From Pantoea agglomerans (GTDB taxonomy: Bacteria > Pseudomonadota > Gammaproteobacteria > Enterobacterales > Enterobacteriaceae): 64,000 nucleotides of DNA. Below the pieces are notes generated by a model, which worked only from the letters and a program-made list of their open reading frames with translations, made no database searches and had not been told where the DNA came from. Where the stretch lies: positions 1 to 64,000 of the forward strand of contig NZ_CP090208.1 in the NCBI RefSeq assembly GCF_021397715.1. The letters run 5' to 3'. How positions within the stretch are numbered: position 1 is the stretch's first letter; the number at the start of each line of letters is the position of its first letter. Below are positions 17,057 through 25,835 of this stretch, piece after piece. The translations under genes and the position numbers were made by a program.

Positions 17057-17482
17057 TACCGATCTTTCATTACGTGGATGCCGGCTCTGTAAACCGGCAC
17101 CCACCAGCAGAGATGGCGGCGATGCGTCTATTATTTGCCGCAAGCGGCATGGCTGATATCCCGACTGGTTAATAACCGCCGTTTGAACTGTGGCTGTGGG
17201 TCGAGGCGTTATAATTTGATCAAAAAGGCATCATTAATACGCACAATTAAAATAGCCATGGTTGATGCTAAGTCCGGTTTGTCAGCCATCGTGAATGCGA
17301 TATCCGGTTGAGTCCCCCCAATAAGAAACCATCTTCTATACTCTGTTACGTTTAGTTAACTTTGCCGCTGTTCATCGTGCTGCGTCGGTTTTTTTAATCA
17401 CCGTTTTGCGCGAAAGCTGCTGCCTGAACCCTTCAATACGCCATATTTACTCTTTGTACATTTCAACGGGGGACGTCCTGAT
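17057..17482. other. Gene-free stretch before the PQQ dehydrogenase operon
   Basis: 426 bp. No terminator or coding region is obvious; it probably holds the promoter for the operon at 17483. The CAACGGGGGACG just before 17483 supplies the ribosome binding site. Confidence 0.45.
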
Positions 17483-17848
17483 ATGTCGCAATCTCAACCC
17501 TCACGCCTGGGCAGCTTACTGCTGTTGCTGGCAGCCGTGATCGGCTTCGCGGTGGCTTTATACGCGTGGCTGACACCTCTCACCGGTGTTACCGGGACTA
17601 TCGGAGCTCTGGGTGTGGCCATCGCCAGCGCCGTACTGGCGTTACTGACCTTTCTTTTACGCGGCGCATCCCGCCGCGGCGCGCGCACTACGCTGATTGT
17701 TATCGTTTTTCTGATGCTATTCGCGATTGGTTTTGCAGCTGCGCTACTGCATCAGTACATCATTACGGCAGCAATGGTGGTCGGCCTGATTGGTCTGATT
17801 ACGCTGAGCCGCAATTCCGTTCGTCACAATCATCGCGTCAGAGCCTGA
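17483..17848 (+). CDS. Small membrane anchor subunit of a split PQQ dehydrogenase
   Basis: 121 residues, nearly all hydrophobic, with four predicted membrane helices (about 8-30, 36-59, 67-87, 90-110). It resembles the N-terminal membrane region of membrane-bound glucose/quinate-type PQQ dehydrogenases (LGSLLLLLAAVIGFAVALYA), but is a separate protein. The catalytic gene starts 10 bp downstream, so the two are one operon. By analogy it would anchor the catalytic subunit and pass electrons to ubiquinone; that role is inference. Confidence 0.75.
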   Translation: MSQSQPSRLGSLLLLLAAVIGFAVALYAWLTPLTGVTGTIGALGVAIASAVLALLTFLLRGASRRGARTTLIVIVFLMLFAIGFAAALLHQYIITAAMVVGLIGLITLSRNSVRHNHRVRA

Positions 17849-17858
17849 GGAGCTGCCC

Positions 17859-19958
17859 GTGCATAATGATCTCTATTCTCCATTAATGAAAGTCAGCATC
17901 ACGGCGCTGGCGCTGCTGTGCATACCAGTGACGCAGGCGCAGAAGCAGGATAACGCTGCTGAAGCCTCTATGGGCACCCAGGAAAAACTTAATGTGGATT
18001 CCGCTAATCAACAGGCGCCGGGAACCACTGAAACCACGGAAGAGGCGTCCACCGGCAAGCGTGACGGGCAGAAAGTCGAGTCTGCCAGTTCCGCCGCCAG
18101 CTCACTGGTGCCCTCTTCTGCCACCTGGGACAGCTTCCATGGTCAGCTCAACGCACAAAAATATAGTCCGCTGAAACAGATCACTGCGGATAACGTCAGC
18201 AATCTGAAGAAAATCTGGGAATTTCATACCGGAGATGTCTCGGATGGCAAAGGTGACATCCCTGCCACCGTCTGGTCAGCAACGCCCATTTTTGCCAACC
18301 AGACGCTCTACATTGGTACTCCGTTTGATCGCCTGATTGCGCTGGACCCCGGTACAGGTAAAGAAAAGTGGCACTATGACACCAAATCCTCGCGCAAAGC
18401 TCTGACGCAGCCGGTACTGAAGAACCGCGGCGTCTCCTACTGGCAGGCCAGACAACCGGCTGCCGGACAAGCGTGTCAGAAGATCGTCTATATGGGGACC
18501 GTAGATGGCAAGCTCTTTGCGCTGGATGCCGATTCGGGGAAACCATGCAGTAACTTTGCTGACAACGGCGTGCTGGACCTTAATCAATGGAACACGGTTA
18601 ACGCTAAATACCCGCTATCTGTGCTGCAGCCGCCCACCGTCGTCGGCAACCATCTGCTTGTGGGCTGGGCTGGCAAAGACTGGGCTTATGCTGAAGCGCC
18701 TCCGGGCACTGTGTTTTCAATTAATGCGCAGACCGGCGAACGCGAATGGACTTTTGACGCTATTCCGGCCGAAATCCGCAAACGCACCGGTACCGCCAAC
18801 GTCTGGACACATATGTCTGCCGATGAGGCGCATGGCCTGGTCTATCTGCCGGTCTCATCCCCGTCTCCCAACTACTGGGGCGGTAACCGCGTCGATCCGA
18901 TTCCGCTCGGCACCTCTACCACCGCGCTGGACATCAACACCGGTAAAGTGGTCTGGTCGCGCCAGTGGGTGCATCACGACGTGTGGGATTACGATATCAA
19001 CTCGGCACCCACGCTGATGGATATCACCGTCAACGGCAAAAAGATCCCGGCGCTGATCCAGGCGACCAAGCAGGGTTTTCTGTTTGTGGTGAACCGTCTG
19101 ACGGGTGAGGATGTCTGGCCTATAGAAGAGCGTCCGGTGCCTCAGGGCGATGGTTCGGTGCAGGGCGAAGTACTTTCGCCAACACAACCATTCCCGACTA
19201 AACCTGCGCCACTGCTCGATCAATCGAAAAAGCCAGAGATCTGGAAACTGGCGGATATGGTGGGTGCCGGCCAGTGTTCACGACTGTGGGATAAGCTGAC
19301 CTATGAGGGAATGTACACGCCACCCACTACCAGGGGCGAAGGGACGCTAACCTATCCGGACAGTGCCGGGGGCGTTCAGTGGGGCGGCGTGGCGTATGAT
19401 CCACAAAAACAGATTGCTATCGTGAACACCTCTCACATTGTGCAGTATGTGAAGCTCTATAGCCGTGAAGATTACGACAAAGCGGATAATGGTTCCGGCA
19501 ACGAGAGCGGTTTTGCCCCGCAGGAAGGCGCGCCTTATGGGCTGCGTCTGATGGTGGCGAACAACTGGCTGGGTATGCCGTGCTGGCAGCCACCCTTTGG
19601 TGAAATCGTGGCGCTGGATATGCATACGGGTGACGTAAAATGGCGTCGTCCGGTTGGCGCTTCGCAGCAGTATGGCTTCTTTATGCCAGAAAGCTGGGGC
19701 TCACCCACCATTGGCGGTCCGGCTGTGACCGCGGGTGGCGTGATCTTTATTGGTGCCTCAATGGATGCCAAAGTTCGCGCTTACTCAGTGGATAATGGTG
19801 AAGAGCTGTGGTCCGATCAGGTTGAAGCACCTGCGGTAGCGAATCCATCGGTCTATGAGTATAAAGGCCGTCAGTATGTCGCCTTTGTCGCGGGGGGGAA
19901 TACTATTCTCAAGGATCAGGTGGGCGATCAGGTGGTGGTTTATGCGCTACCGGAATAG
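17859..19958 (+). CDS. Periplasmic PQQ-dependent dehydrogenase, glucose/quinate/shikimate family, catalytic subunit
   Basis: 699 residues from a GTG after GAGGAG. It has a signal-peptide-like N-terminus (LALLCIPVTQAQ), then a low-complexity Glu/Ser/Thr linker (about 30-85) and an eight-bladed propeller like the periplasmic part of glucose dehydrogenase: WDSFHGQLNAQKYSPLKQI, GKEKWHYDTKS, RGVSYWQA, KQGFLFVVNRLTGEDVWPIE, GGVQWGGVAYDPQ and SPTIGGPAVTAGGVIFIGA. It oxidises a sugar or cyclic polyol in the periplasm using PQQ and calcium. The usual fused membrane helices are missing and are encoded by the upstream gene. PQQ biosynthesis genes are not in this window. The exact substrate is not determined. 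Confidence 0.88.
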   Translation: MHNDLYSPLMKVSITALALLCIPVTQAQKQDNAAEASMGTQEKLNVDSANQQAPGTTETTEEASTGKRDGQKVESASSAASSLVPSSATWDSFHGQLNAQKYSPLKQITADNVSNLKKIWEFHTGDVSDGKGDIPATVWSATPIFANQTLYIGTPFDRLIALDPGTGKEKWHYDTKSSRKALTQPVLKNRGVSYWQARQPAAGQACQKIVYMGTVDGKLFALDADSGKPCSNFADNGVLDLNQWNTVNAKYPLSVLQPPTVVGNHLLVGWAGKDWAYAEAPPGTVFSINAQTGEREWTFDAIPAEIRKRTGTANVWTHMSADEAHGLVYLPVSSPSPNYWGGNRVDPIPLGTSTTALDINTGKVVWSRQWVHHDVWDYDINSAPTLMDITVNGKKIPALIQATKQGFLFVVNRLTGEDVWPIEERPVPQGDGSVQGEVLSPTQPFPTKPAPLLDQSKKPEIWKLADMVGAGQCSRLWDKLTYEGMYTPPTTRGEGTLTYPDSAGGVQWGGVAYDPQKQIAIVNTSHIVQYVKLYSREDYDKADNGSGNESGFAPQEGAPYGLRLMVANNWLGMPCWQPPFGEIVALDMHTGDVKWRRPVGASQQYGFFMPESWGSPTIGGPAVTAGGVIFIGASMDAKVRAYSVDNGEELWSDQVEAPAVANPSVYEYKGRQYVAFVAGGNTILKDQVGDQVVVYALPE

Positions 19959-19986
19959 TCGTTTATAAAAATATTAATGGAAACAG

Positions 19987-20577
19987 AATGGGGCCTCAGC
20001 GCCTAATGCCTGTCAGTTAAGGTTAAATGTGCAAAGGCTGTCACGGTCAGACGTGGCAGCTTTTTTGTCTGGGCGAGCGTGCCGGAGTGCGGGCCTGAGC
20101 ACCTCTGCTGCTGCCGGGCCGTCCTCGCGCCGCTTCGCGGTACCTTCGGCTTTGACGTCGTGCCGACGAACCGTTCGGGGATCGGCCTTCCCTGGCCGGC
20201 CCCGAACTCTCCACGCTTCCCGGCGTGGCGTTCTGGCCCAACGTCACGCCTCAGCGCTGCGGATAGCCCTTTCAGCAGCAGAGGCGCCCAGGCTTCCACT
20301 ATCGTGCCCTTTTTAACAGCACGCACTGAAGTTTCAGAGCAGGCTGGGGCCGATCAGGGGCAGGCAATCCGCAGCGCTGAACATTAGCCAGGAGAGCCCG
20401 CAGGACGCGGGCGAAAGGCGGGGCGGCACAGGATGTGCCATCCCCGGCGGTCCGTCAGGCAGACGAATGAAGTGAAGGTACCGCGCAGCGGCGCGAGGAC
20501 CGCCAGCCCCGGAGCGGTACCAGACTGCGTTATCACCTGTCGCTTAACTGACAGGCATTAGGCCTCAGCGCCCCATT
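19987..20577. repeat. Intergenic repeat element, copy 2 (591 bp, inverted relative to copy 1)
   Basis: Lies between the convergent PQQ dehydrogenase and phytase-like genes. Terminal inverted repeats: AATGGGGC...GCCTAATGCCTGTCAGTTAAG on the left pairs with CTTAACTGACAGGCATTAGGC...GCCCCATT on the right (about 20544-20577), followed by a T run. Its core (about 20307-20546) is the reverse complement of copy 1 positions 895-1150 with few differences, and 20025-20101 matches the other end of copy 1. Relative to copy 1 it carries an extra block of about 190 bp containing the nested module at 20102-20284. No convincing gene lies inside. Confidence 0.85.
20102..20284. repeat. Nested module with 12-bp terminal inverted repeats
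   Basis: Bounded by CCTCTGCTGCTG (20102-20113) and CAGCAGCAGAGG (20273-20284). It is absent from copy 1 at the corresponding site. Its interior repeats, in opposite orientation, blocks also found in the outer element: GTCCTCGCGCCGC then CGCGGTACCTTC (about 20121-20147 against 20474-20500) and TCAGCGCTGCGGAT (20251-20264 against 20367-20380). Confidence 0.75.
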
Positions 20578-20689
20578 TTTTGTACCACAAAACGGCGGGG
20601 ATGATCAGTGGATAGTAAAACCGGCTGCATCCGTCTCTTTTACAGGAGGTAATGCTATGAGGGAACGCAGCCTGGATTGAGAAGAGCGC

Positions 20690-22048
20690 TTATTTCAGCG
20701 GGTCCGCCAGTTTTATGATCAATAACTCGCTGTCCGACTCGGGTTTCTTCAGCGGCTTCACACCGATCGTCGTGGCAACCGGCTTATCATCGACTGTAAG
20801 CGATCCTTGTTCACTGACCCGATAATCCTTGCGCTTTTTACCTTCAACCGGATTTTGCATTACCGCTTTTACGCCAAAGTCATTGTCATTGGCGACCGCC
20901 AGCGTTTGATTGTCGATCAGCGCCAGCCCTTCGGCCTTCTCCTGCTGCCAGCTAAGTTGACGTAAATCGACTACCTGCGTTTTTGCGGCCAGCTTTATGC
21001 CGCGCTGTGCCAGGCTTTTCTGGTCGTCAAACTCCGGATACTCGCCAGGCTTATCGAAAGCGGCAAGATCGCTAGCGCCGCTGAGATCCACCTTATAGAT
21101 AAGGTTGCGCATCGCGTCGTTTTTGTCGCTTCCTTGTTCAATCAGCAGGATATGTTGATTATCGAGCGCCACGATATCACCAATTTTCGCGTCGCTGTTT
21201 TTAGCATAAGCCTCGCTGTCGACAGGGTATCCATACATCGCAGTTTTGCCGGTCGCCGGATCGAAGCTGACCAGGCGGGTAAAGCGCGCCTGCTTTTTAC
21301 TTTTACCATCGATATCCAGCGTGCTCTGCACCGCGGCGATGATACGTCCATCCGGCATGCGGGTGAGCCCTTCAAAGCCACGATTCGGCTGGCGCCATTT
21401 AATAACGTTCGGCAGACCGCCCGCGATCGATTTCTCCCCTTCCGCGGCCTGCGGTCCGTGAATCGCCAGGATCTTGCCGCGCTGATCAACGTTAATCAGA
21501 AACGGACCATATTCATCGCAGAGCCAGTATCCGCCCTTCCCGTCCGTGGTAATGCCTTCGGTATCCAGACCACGGTTATCGCTATGCAGCATTTTCAACC
21601 TATCGCTTAGCGCGACTTCATTGGTGGAGCCGATGATGCCATCCTGTAGCGGTAATCCGTTAATATTGCCCTTATCGTCATGCAGCGGTCGGGCATCCGT
21701 GGCCACCGCTTTGCCGTTCTGCACCCGAATGGTCATCAGCAACGGGGCGAAGTCTGGCGTGACGAAAATTTTCGCCTCCTTTTTACCCACATCAGGCGAG
21801 TCAGCATTCGGCCCGCGGTCTGTGACGGTCACGAAGGTGAGCGCATCTCCCTGCTTGCCGGTAAACAGCAAACCGGAGCCGATCCCCACCGGCAAACCAT
21901 TCGGAAACGCGCTGGCGAATGCGCCGTTGTAGCTTACGTGCGTACCTTCGGGAAAACTGACGATAGCGTGCTGGGTTTGTGGCTGCGCCGCCAGGGTTGG
22001 TAAAGAGAGCGCACAACCGATAACCAGAGGAATAATTTTTCTTTTCAT
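20690..22048 (-). CDS. Exported esterase-like protein of the phytase-like family
   Basis: 452 residues from the ATG at 22048 (an ATG five codons upstream at 22063 is an equally possible start). The signal peptide MKRKIIPLVIGCALSLPTLA ends with an A-A-Q cleavage site, so it is periplasmic or secreted. The body is the beta-propeller-like domain annotated as esterase-like activity of phytase family: FVTVTDRGPNADSP, GLDTEGITTDGKGGYWLCDE, YGPFLINVDQRG, NRGFEGLTRMPDGR and EKAEGLALIDNQTLAVANDND. Members hydrolyse phosphoesters or carboxyesters; the substrate is unknown. The 3' end faces repeat copy 2. Confidence 0.85.
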   Translation of the reverse strand: MKRKIIPLVIGCALSLPTLAAQPQTQHAIVSFPEGTHVSYNGAFASAFPNGLPVGIGSGLLFTGKQGDALTFVTVTDRGPNADSPDVGKKEAKIFVTPDFAPLLMTIRVQNGKAVATDARPLHDDKGNINGLPLQDGIIGSTNEVALSDRLKMLHSDNRGLDTEGITTDGKGGYWLCDEYGPFLINVDQRGKILAIHGPQAAEGEKSIAGGLPNVIKWRQPNRGFEGLTRMPDGRIIAAVQSTLDIDGKSKKQARFTRLVSFDPATGKTAMYGYPVDSEAYAKNSDAKIGDIVALDNQHILLIEQGSDKNDAMRNLIYKVDLSGASDLAAFDKPGEYPEFDDQKSLAQRGIKLAAKTQVVDLRQLSWQQEKAEGLALIDNQTLAVANDNDFGVKAVMQNPVEGKKRKDYRVSEQGSLTVDDKPVATTIGVKPLKKPESDSELLIIKLADPLK

Positions 22049-22230
22049 ATTGTTAGCATCCATAAAGGGAATCCAGCATCGTAAAGATTAAAAATGACAG
22101 AAAAATGATATGCCGATTAACAGTGGCAGCTAACAGGTTGATTTAACCTTGTTAAAACGCTGGCTGCTGAGGTGATGAACCTCTATCTGGCTATTATGAT
22201 GAATATCTAGGGGCAAACGAGGAGGTCTCT

Positions 22231-22746
22231 ATGCGATCAGCTACTCTGGTGCCATACGATAAGCAGTGGCCTGTGATGTTTGACGCAGAAAGCTCACGAT
22301 TAAAGGCATTGTTAGGTAAGTGTGTTAAGCATGTTTATCACATCGGCAGCACCTCCGTGCCTGGCCTGTCAGCAAAGCCCGTTATCGACATACTGCTGGA
22401 AGTTTGCGATATCAATGAACTGGATAAATACAACGCTGCAATGCTCTGCGCCGGATACGTGGCGCGCGGTGAGAACGGGATTGCGGGACGTCGCTACTTC
22501 ACTAAGGGTGGTGATCGGCGTAGTCATCACGTTCATGCCTTTTCAGTCGGAGATATTCAAATATTAAGACATCTTGCCTTCCGTGATTACCTCAGAAAAA
22601 ACCGAGATATTGCGGCGAATTACGCCGAGATAAAGCGTGTAGCAGCATCACACTGTAACGATGCTCATCGTTACAGTGCATTCAAAGCAGACTTTATTGA
22701 GCATCATCTGCAACTGGCACTCATCGATCTGGAACGAGAAATATAA
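22231..22746 (+). CDS. GrpB-family nucleotidyltransferase-like protein
   Basis: 171 residues of the GrpB/UPF0157 family, which has a nucleotidyltransferase-like fold. Characteristic segments are LVPYDKQWPVMFDAESSRL, HIGSTSVPGLSAKPVIDILL (GSTSVPG plus two acidic ligands) and HVHAFSVGDIQILRHLAFRDYL. A GGAGG site precedes the ATG. The substrate is unknown for this family. A terminator follows at 22834. Confidence 0.88.
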   Translation: MRSATLVPYDKQWPVMFDAESSRLKALLGKCVKHVYHIGSTSVPGLSAKPVIDILLEVCDINELDKYNAAMLCAGYVARGENGIAGRRYFTKGGDRRSHHVHAFSVGDIQILRHLAFRDYLRKNRDIAANYAEIKRVAASHCNDAHRYSAFKADFIEHHLQLALIDLEREI

Positions 22747-23133
22747 AGCCCTGTTCCAGCTACCTGCTGCTGTGGCTTTTGAATTGGTTATTTTATGAAA
22801 AGCCCTGAAAAGTGTGAGTGCGACTATGAGAAGCCGTCGCCGGACGGTTTTTTCACACCCTTCTGTTTCAGTTCGGCAAGATGGCCATGATTTACAAAAA
22901 ATTAATCAGTCAGCGTTATGTGCGGTCAGGCCGGTGCTTAATCTGATTCAAATTACTGACCTGCACACTCCATTCCAGAGTGAGGAATCCCTAAAGTTCG
23001 CCTAATCAGTGCCGATATGTGCATGTTATTGACCAGTGGTTTTGAATCAGGTTATCGAGAAGAGACAGATATTGCTTCAAGGATGATCTTCTGGCCGCTA
23101 TCGATCTCAGACATTTTATCCTAAAGGGAACTC
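22747..23133. other. Stretch between grpB-like and lprI-like genes
   Basis: 387 bp. It contains an intrinsic terminator at 22834-22853. A 63-codon frame from 22814 to 23005 crosses that terminator and is not supported. Confidence 0.55.
22834..22853 (+). terminator. Intrinsic terminator after the GrpB gene
   Basis: CCGTC-GCCG-GACGG followed by TTTTTT, 88 bp past the GrpB stop. Confidence 0.8.
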
Positions 23134-24099
23134 ATGAGACTAAAATATGCCGCTCTGTTACTCGCTATAGCGCTATCCGGTTGTGACAACAATAAGGAAG
23201 TTATTGGCTGCTCTTCTGAAATGACGCAGTCTGCTTTCGTCGATTTAATCAGGAAAGCCGCTTATGAAGGCCTGTCTCAGCAGGTCGACGAATATCCAGA
23301 CGTCACCAGCCAGACCAAAAGAAGTGCTCTGGAGAAAATCAAACTGGTGCTTTCTGAAATATCTACCACGTCCAGTGACTCAGGCAGCACAATGAAAACC
23401 TGTGAAGCCACGGTATCCATGACACTGCCTGCTGATGAATATTCTCAACTCTCAGAAGCCTATCGTAAGAACTTTAACCGCAATCTGGATAAACAACTGG
23501 AAAGTCTTTCGCTTGAAAGCAACGCTAATGCGTTTTACAAGCGCATCAGTTACACAGCTCAGGCGACTGACGATCAAAAAAATGTGTTTGTTAAAGCCTC
23601 CACGACAAATCCGGTATCGATGGGAATGGGGCTGATCACGGCATTGTCCATTATCAACCCAATTGTTGAGCAACAGAAAATCCAGCAGGCTAAAGATGTC
23701 CAGCAGCGCCTGATTGAGAGCCAGAAGCAGGCGCAACAGCAGGCTCAGTACGAAGCTCAGCAGCAACTCCAGAGACAGGCTCAGCTACAGGCACAAGAGA
23801 GATCTGAGCAACAGGCCGATCAGCAATCAATTCAGCAGCCACAGCAGCAGAACGCTGATAGTCTGACCCAGTCACGAATTTTATTCGCGAATGCCGACTC
23901 TGATTTGAATACGGCCTGGTCATCGTTAACCCCCGCAATGAAGAAGGAATTATTGCCCTCTCAGCGGCAGTGGATTAAAACCAAAGATGCCATGTGCGGC
24001 AAAATATCCATGCAGGGCAATGACGAGGAGCTAAAGAAAATGATCGACTGTCAGGCGCAAATGACGGTGTCGAGAACTGATTTCATTAAAAATCAATAA
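23134..24099 (+). CDS. Lipoprotein with C-terminal LprI-like (lysozyme inhibitor) domain
   Basis: 321 residues with a lipobox (ALLLAIALSGC, cysteine 17) and an AAAGGGAACTC site before the ATG. Residues about 20-175 form an uncharacterised domain, 185-240 is a glutamine-rich, probably coiled-coil segment (QQRLIESQKQAQQQAQYEAQ), and about 245-321 resembles the LprI/DUF1311 domain: DLNTAWSSLTPAMKKELLPS, QRQWIKTKDAMCG and MIDCQAQM with its paired cysteines. LprI proteins inhibit lysozyme in mycobacteria, but most members are untested. It probably sits in the periplasm or on the outer membrane. Confidence 0.75.
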   Translation: MRLKYAALLLAIALSGCDNNKEVIGCSSEMTQSAFVDLIRKAAYEGLSQQVDEYPDVTSQTKRSALEKIKLVLSEISTTSSDSGSTMKTCEATVSMTLPADEYSQLSEAYRKNFNRNLDKQLESLSLESNANAFYKRISYTAQATDDQKNVFVKASTTNPVSMGMGLITALSIINPIVEQQKIQQAKDVQQRLIESQKQAQQQAQYEAQQQLQRQAQLQAQERSEQQADQQSIQQPQQQNADSLTQSRILFANADSDLNTAWSSLTPAMKKELLPSQRQWIKTKDAMCGKISMQGNDEELKKMIDCQAQMTVSRTDFIKNQ

Positions 24100-24513
24100 T
24101 CCAGCAATAGACTTATTCTTCAGCATTGACGACCTGATGTGGCCAGCCATTTCGCTGGTCACATAAACTGAAGAATCTGAACAAAGGGTGCGCCATAAAC
24201 CCCAAACCGCCCTACTGATAATGCCGCATTTTACGGTTCACCAGGTCTTATCATCTCCTTTACTCATGCTTTCCTGAAAAGCCTTCCCTTGTTTTTCCAG
24301 GTTCCCTATATCCATCCTGTCAGGCGAAAAATCTGGCTATAGCGCCAGCAGATAAAGCGCGTCTGAGGCCGCTTCGCCTGCTCACCGTTGTTTGACTCAT
24401 GTTGTTATATGGATCACTTTTTAATAACTGCGTTCGGCAACGGCTCTGTTTGCTGTCAGCGCCTCTGTATGTTGCCGCTAAATCTTGTTATAGGAAACCA
24501 GACGGAGAACTAT
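24100..24513. other. Stretch before the PRISE-type reductase
   Basis: 414 bp with the hairpin at 24137-24164. A frame open from 24388 into the next gene lacks an upstream ribosome binding site and is not taken as its start. Confidence 0.5.
24137..24164. terminator. Hairpin after the LprI-like gene
   Basis: ATGTGGCCAGC-CATTTC-GCTGGTCACAT, 11 bp with one G-T pair, 38 bp past the stop. There is no T run, so its termination strength is uncertain. Confidence 0.5.
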
Positions 24514-25557
24514 ATGAATGATAAGCACGTATTGCTGGTCGGTGCTGGCGGCGTAGTTGGCTTTGCCGCCCATGATTCCTTCCATAAAGCGGGCTGGCAA
24601 ATCACTACCCTTGGGCGTTCGGCGCATAGCCCTCACCCTTCTCCTCATATCAGCGCTGACCTGACTTCTGCAGAAGATCTTAATCACCACCGGAAAGCGT
24701 TTGAAACCGTGACGCACATCTTTTACGCGGCATTGCGGCAGGATCCCAATCCGGGCGTGGAAGCGGATATCAATGCGCTGATGTTTGAAAATCTGATCGG
24801 CGCAGTACGATCGTCAGGTAATTCGCTGAAACATCTTCTCTTTATTCAGGGCGGAAAGGTTTACGGTGCCCATCTGGGTGTTTATCGCACTCCGGCCCGG
24901 GAAGAGGATAGCCGTCATTTTCCGCCAAACCTCTATTTCCGGCATGAAGACTATGCGAGAAAGATTGGCGATGAAGGTATCGGCTGGACTGCGCTACGTC
25001 CGGATATCGTTATCGGTCACTCATTCGGGTCGCCGATGAACCTGGGGAATTTGATCGGCGTCTACGGCACCATTTGCCGCGAAACGGCAACCGCTCTGCA
25101 TTTTCCCGGCCCGGATGACGCTTATCGCAATACGCTGGTGAACGTCACTGACAGCCGCATTCTGGGTCAAAGCGCTGTCTGGGCTGCCGAAAATGCTAAA
25201 TTCGGCGCGTTCAATATCACAAATGGTGATGTGTTTCGCTGGTGTCACGTCTGGCCGAAACTGGCTGACTGGTTTGGCGTTCCGGTCGGCGAGGCGCAGC
25301 CTGTCTCGCTTAGCGAACGTCTCAGCGCGTTAAAGCCTCTCTGGTCATCCATCGCCGATAAGGCGCAACTGCAAGAGCACGATATCGATAAGCTGGCGTT
25401 GGGTGGTTTTGGTGACTTTATCTTTCATGTTGAGAAAGATGCCATATTTGACGTCACCAAAGCGCGCCAGGAAGGGTTTGACGCCATGACCAGGCGCTCG
25501 GATGAGGTGTTGATTGAACATCTGGAAGCGATGCGAAGCAGCAAACTTATTCCCTGA
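24514..25557 (+). CDS. NAD(P)-dependent oxidoreductase, extended SDR of the PRISE (progesterone 5-beta-reductase/iridoid synthase-like) type
   Basis: 347 residues; start fixed by GGAGAACTAT ahead of the ATG. N-terminal Rossmann motif HVLLVGAGGVVGFAAHDSF (GxGGxxG), IQGGKVYGAHLG with the catalytic-type Lys-Val-Tyr arrangement of PRISE enzymes, and FNITNGDVFRWCHVWPKLADWF, typical of the group. These enzymes reduce activated C=C bonds of enals and enones. Bacterial members are common and mostly uncharacterised. No operon partner is evident. Confidence 0.82.
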   Translation: MNDKHVLLVGAGGVVGFAAHDSFHKAGWQITTLGRSAHSPHPSPHISADLTSAEDLNHHRKAFETVTHIFYAALRQDPNPGVEADINALMFENLIGAVRSSGNSLKHLLFIQGGKVYGAHLGVYRTPAREEDSRHFPPNLYFRHEDYARKIGDEGIGWTALRPDIVIGHSFGSPMNLGNLIGVYGTICRETATALHFPGPDDAYRNTLVNVTDSRILGQSAVWAAENAKFGAFNITNGDVFRWCHVWPKLADWFGVPVGEAQPVSLSERLSALKPLWSSIADKAQLQEHDIDKLALGGFGDFIFHVEKDAIFDVTKARQEGFDAMTRRSDEVLIEHLEAMRSSKLIP

Positions 25558-25564
25558 GAGCTCA

Positions 25565-25590
25565 GGCAGCCTGTCGTCTGGCAGGCTGCC
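25565..25590 (+). terminator. Hairpin after the PRISE-type gene
   Basis: GGCAGCCTG-TCGTCTGG-CAGGCTGCC, a 9-bp perfect stem directly after the stop. Only a weak T-containing stretch follows. Confidence 0.6.
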
Positions 25591-25835
25591 GATTGAACCT
25601 GCTGAAACGGCGGAATAGTACAAGCGAGGCGCGCGGGATGTGGTCTGTCTGAGCACCAGGCCGGAAAATCGTCCACTTTGTGCCAGAAGCGCACATGTCA
25701 CACATCAAGCATCGCCTATGATCAGTCGCTGCCGACCTTAAAAAAATCAAACAAAGCGATCATTCATATCGGTGAAACTTTATTTACCCAAAATGATAGT
25801 TCGGAGTGTTGAGTACATTTTGAACGGAGCTCTAA

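Noticed and set aside
22814-23005. A 63-codon frame after the GrpB gene
   Set aside because: It runs through an intrinsic terminator and has no ribosome binding site.
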